NCBI GenBank assembly: GCA_025966225.1
Contig: JAOPVI010000399.1
Coordinates: 1 to 54,129, forward strand
From: Mycobacterium sp.
GTDB lineage: Bacteria > Actinomycetota > Actinomycetes > Mycobacteriales > Mycobacteriaceae
DNA length: 54,129 bases
Reading direction: 5' to 3'
This document shows positions 52,538 through 54,129 of the stretch, piece after piece. The notes under the pieces were generated by a model that saw nothing but the letters and a program-made list of their open reading frames with translations, was not told the DNA's origin and made no database searches. The position numbers and the translations under genes were made by a program. Each line of letters starts with the position of its first letter. Position 1 is the stretch's first letter.

Positions 52538-52695
52538 CGCGGATCGCGATCCTGGCCGAGCCGGCGCAGGAAGTCGGGGTCGTCGTCCGGCCCGATCATC
52601 CTGGTCTTGGGCCGGCTCGCGGCGAAACCGCGGGACAACTTCCAGGCCGTATAGGCCAGACCCGCCAAGATGAGCACGAGGAGTATGTACGGCAC
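52534..52695 (-). CDS. 53-residue single-helix membrane protein (Rv0530A-like)
   Basis: A tiny gene on the minus strand, start GTG, with an excellent ribosome site AAGGAGG 8 nt upstream. One N-terminal transmembrane helix ('MPYILLVLILAGLAYTAWKL') is followed by a basic patch and an acidic end ('IGPDDDPDFLRRLGQDRDPR'). Its stop overlaps the stop region of the ATPase gene by 3 bp. No earlier start exists, because stop codons lie directly upstream. Position suggests Rv0530A. Function unknown. Confidence 0.8.
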   Translation of the reverse strand: MPYILLVLILAGLAYTAWKLSRGFAASRPKTRMIGPDDDPDFLRRLGQDRDPR

Positions 52696-52747
52696 CTAAA
52701 AAACCTCCTTGAGGTAAAGGATACGCGCCCTCGGTAGGCTCGGGCCC

Positions 52748-53083
52748 GTGGCTGATGCAGCGGGCAGGAGCGAAGCGACCGGGCGGCCCGTTTCGCGCAT
52801 GTTGGTCGACGTCCTCGGCTACCTGGGCGCGCGTCTGCTCCTGACGGCCGTACTCGGGGTGGCGATCTACGCGGTGGGCCACGTGATCGGCCTCGCAGAC
52901 TTCCCGGTCGCCGTGGCGGTGATGATGGCGATCGTAATCGCGTTCCCACTGGGCATCTGGGTGTTTGCGCCGTTGCGCAGGCGCGCCACGGCCAGCATCG
53001 CCGCCTTCGACGAGGGCAGGCGGCGCGACCGCGCCCAACTGCGCGCCCGGCTGCGCGGTGACGAACCACCGCCCGAGCAATGA
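52748..53083 (+). CDS. DUF4229 membrane protein
   Basis: A 111-residue protein with two hydrophobic helices ('YLGARLLLTAVLGVAIYAVG' and 'PVAVAVMMAIVIAFPLGIWV') and a long charged C-terminal tail ('RRRATASIAAFDEGRRRDRA'), the DUF4229 layout. The GTG start and first residues 'ADAAGRSEATGRPVSR' are encoded by a family B repeat, so the native N-terminus may begin near 'MLVDVLGYLG' (52801). Overlaps the next gene by 4 bp. Confidence 0.82.
   Translation: MADAAGRSEATGRPVSRMLVDVLGYLGARLLLTAVLGVAIYAVGHVIGLADFPVAVAVMMAIVIAFPLGIWVFAPLRRRATASIAAFDEGRRRDRAQLRARLRGDEPPPEQ
52762..52783 (+). repeat. Dispersed short repeat, family B, copy 5
   Basis: 'GGGCAGGAGCGAAGCGACCG' at the 5' end of the DUF4229 gene, translated as 'AGRSEATGR', a frame different from the hemA and thioesterase copies. 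Confidence 0.75.
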
Positions 53084-54129
53084 CACAGGCCCGCACGGCG
53101 TTCGGCGCGGAATTCCTTGGCGCGGAAGGGTTTCTCAACTCGCCGACGTACGGGTTGCCGCCGACTTTCCTAACCGACGAGCTCCGCGACTGCATCGGCG
53201 CGTGGCAGGCGGGCACCATGGACGCGACATCGTTCGACGAGCCGGTGCGGCAGGGTCGCGCCGGGTACGCCGCGCTGGCGGGGGTTCCCGTCGAATCGGT
53301 GGTCATGGGCGGAAGCGTCTCGGCGGTGCTCGGCTTGGTCGCGGCGGCGATACCCGACGGCAGCCGGTTGTCGACGCTGGGCGGGGAGTTCACCAGCAGC
53401 ACCTTCCCATTCGCTGCGCAGGCGGGCCGCGGTGTGACGATCATCGAGTCGACCGCGGACGAGTTGGTTGCGGCGGCGGCCGGCTACGACGGCGTCATCG
53501 CGAGCGTGGTGCAGTCCGCCAACGGCCACGTGCTGGACGTCGACGCGTTGCGGGACGCGGTGGCAGGCACCGACACCCTGGTCGTGCTCGACGTCGCCCA
53601 GTCGATGGGCTGGAAGCAGCTGGACCTCGGCTGGGCGGACGTGACGGCTGCAGCGGTCTACAAGTGGCTACTGGCACCACGTGGTACCGCGTGGATGTCG
53701 TTGAGCGAGCGCGTGTCTGGACTGATGACCCCTCATGCGGCGAACTGGTACGGAGGCACGGAGCCGTGGTCGACGATCTACGGGCTGCCGCTGCGGCTCG
53801 CCGAGAGTGCGCGCCGGTTCGACACGTCACCGGCTTGGTTCGGGGCGCTGGGCGCGGGGTTGACGCTGCCGTGGCTGGCGGGGCTCGACGGGGCGGTCGT
53901 GGAAGCGCACTGCGTCGGTCTTGCCAATCGGCTGTGCAATGAACTCGAACTGCCGCAACGGGATTCGGCGATCGTGTCGGTGCCCGTTTCCGTCGTGGCC
54001 GACACCGCCGACAAGCTGCGCGCGGCGGGCATCCGGGCGTCGGTGCGCGCCGGGGCGGTGCGGGTCGGCTTCCACGTGTACAACACCGACGAGGATCTGG
54101 AGCGGTTGCTCGACGTGTTGCGGTGCTAG
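53080..54129 (+). CDS. Class V PLP-dependent aminotransferase / cysteine desulfurase-like enzyme
   Basis: A 349-residue fold-type I enzyme of the class V group. 'FLNSPTYGLPP' is the family N-terminus, 'VIASVVQSANGHVLDVDAL' and 'TLVVLDVAQSMGWKQLDL' give the cofactor Asp and Gln, and Lys195 in 'AAVYKWLLAPRGTAWMSL' binds PLP. 'NWYGGTEPW' and 'SVRAGAVRVGFHVYNTDED' close the active site. No desulfurase Cys loop is evident, so an aminotransferase or lyase role is more likely. ATGA overlap with the DUF4229 gene. The stop is the last codon of the window. Confidence 0.9.
   Translation: MTQARTAFGAEFLGAEGFLNSPTYGLPPTFLTDELRDCIGAWQAGTMDATSFDEPVRQGRAGYAALAGVPVESVVMGGSVSAVLGLVAAAIPDGSRLSTLGGEFTSSTFPFAAQAGRGVTIIESTADELVAAAAGYDGVIASVVQSANGHVLDVDALRDAVAGTDTLVVLDVAQSMGWKQLDLGWADVTAAAVYKWLLAPRGTAWMSLSERVSGLMTPHAANWYGGTEPWSTIYGLPLRLAESARRFDTSPAWFGALGAGLTLPWLAGLDGAVVEAHCVGLANRLCNELELPQRDSAIVSVPVSVVADTADKLRAAGIRASVRAGAVRVGFHVYNTDEDLERLLDVLRC

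Overview
The window is a GC-rich actinobacterial chromosome segment from a mycobacterium (Mycolicibacterium-type or a near relative). This rests on hbhA, mshA, senX3-regX3, an LprQ/LdtMt5-like transpeptidase, the small ribosomal protein bS22, and a gene order that, compared from memory, follows M. tuberculosis H37Rv from about Rv0474 to Rv0531. No rRNA, tRNA, CRISPR array, insertion sequence or prophage was seen. Gene density is very high, with many ATGA/GTGA overlaps.

Layout. (1) 1-9831: an XRE regulator (cut by the window start), hbhA, two small envelope proteins, deoC, two tandem DUF2993 membrane proteins, a nitrilase, a methyltransferase, a DUF2505 protein, murB, an L,D-transpeptidase and an SDR. 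(2) 10018-16120: ROK regulator, mshA (mycothiol), YbjN protein, gpm1, senX3-regX3. (3) 16318-20365: an accessory island that looks like the wreck of a deoxysugar/glycan cluster. It holds a chimeric methyltransferase-epimerase ORF, an intact RmlC-like epimerase, an intact C-methyltransferase, a GT2 glycosyltransferase stub and a doubly broken class III aminotransferase. (4) 20328-30679: core genes including ppx, proC, a HTH protein, bS22, galE2, an acyltransferase and serB1. cmaA2 and mmpS2/mmpL2, expected here from H37Rv, are absent. (5) 30744-35834: the haem operon hemA-hemC-hemD-hemB. (6) 35881-45278: small membrane proteins and an accessory redox/efflux block: DUF2236 oxygenase with TetR, three Ddn-like proteins, a PNPOx-like protein, an ABC-cNMP fusion with FtsX-like permease, a P450 and a secreted protein. 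(7) 45452-54129: hemL, a phosphatase, the cytochrome c maturation set (ResA-like, CcdA, ResB, CcsA), a ParA/MinD-like ATPase, a 53-residue membrane protein, a DUF4229 protein and a class V aminotransferase.

The functional theme of the second half is tetrapyrrole supply (hemACDB, hemL) next to haem attachment (ResB/CcsA with the CcdA/ResA thiol pathway), interrupted by the accessory block.

The most unusual signal is not a gene. Two families of short (about 22-32 bp) GC-rich repeats recur across the window in intergenic gaps and inside conserved genes (nitrilase leader, thioesterase, hemA, hemC, resA-like, DUF4229). They are read in different frames and orientations, so they behave as DNA-level elements rather than protein motifs. 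A separate 50-bp tandem duplication at the end of hemB creates a 17-codon minigene bridging hemB and the next gene.
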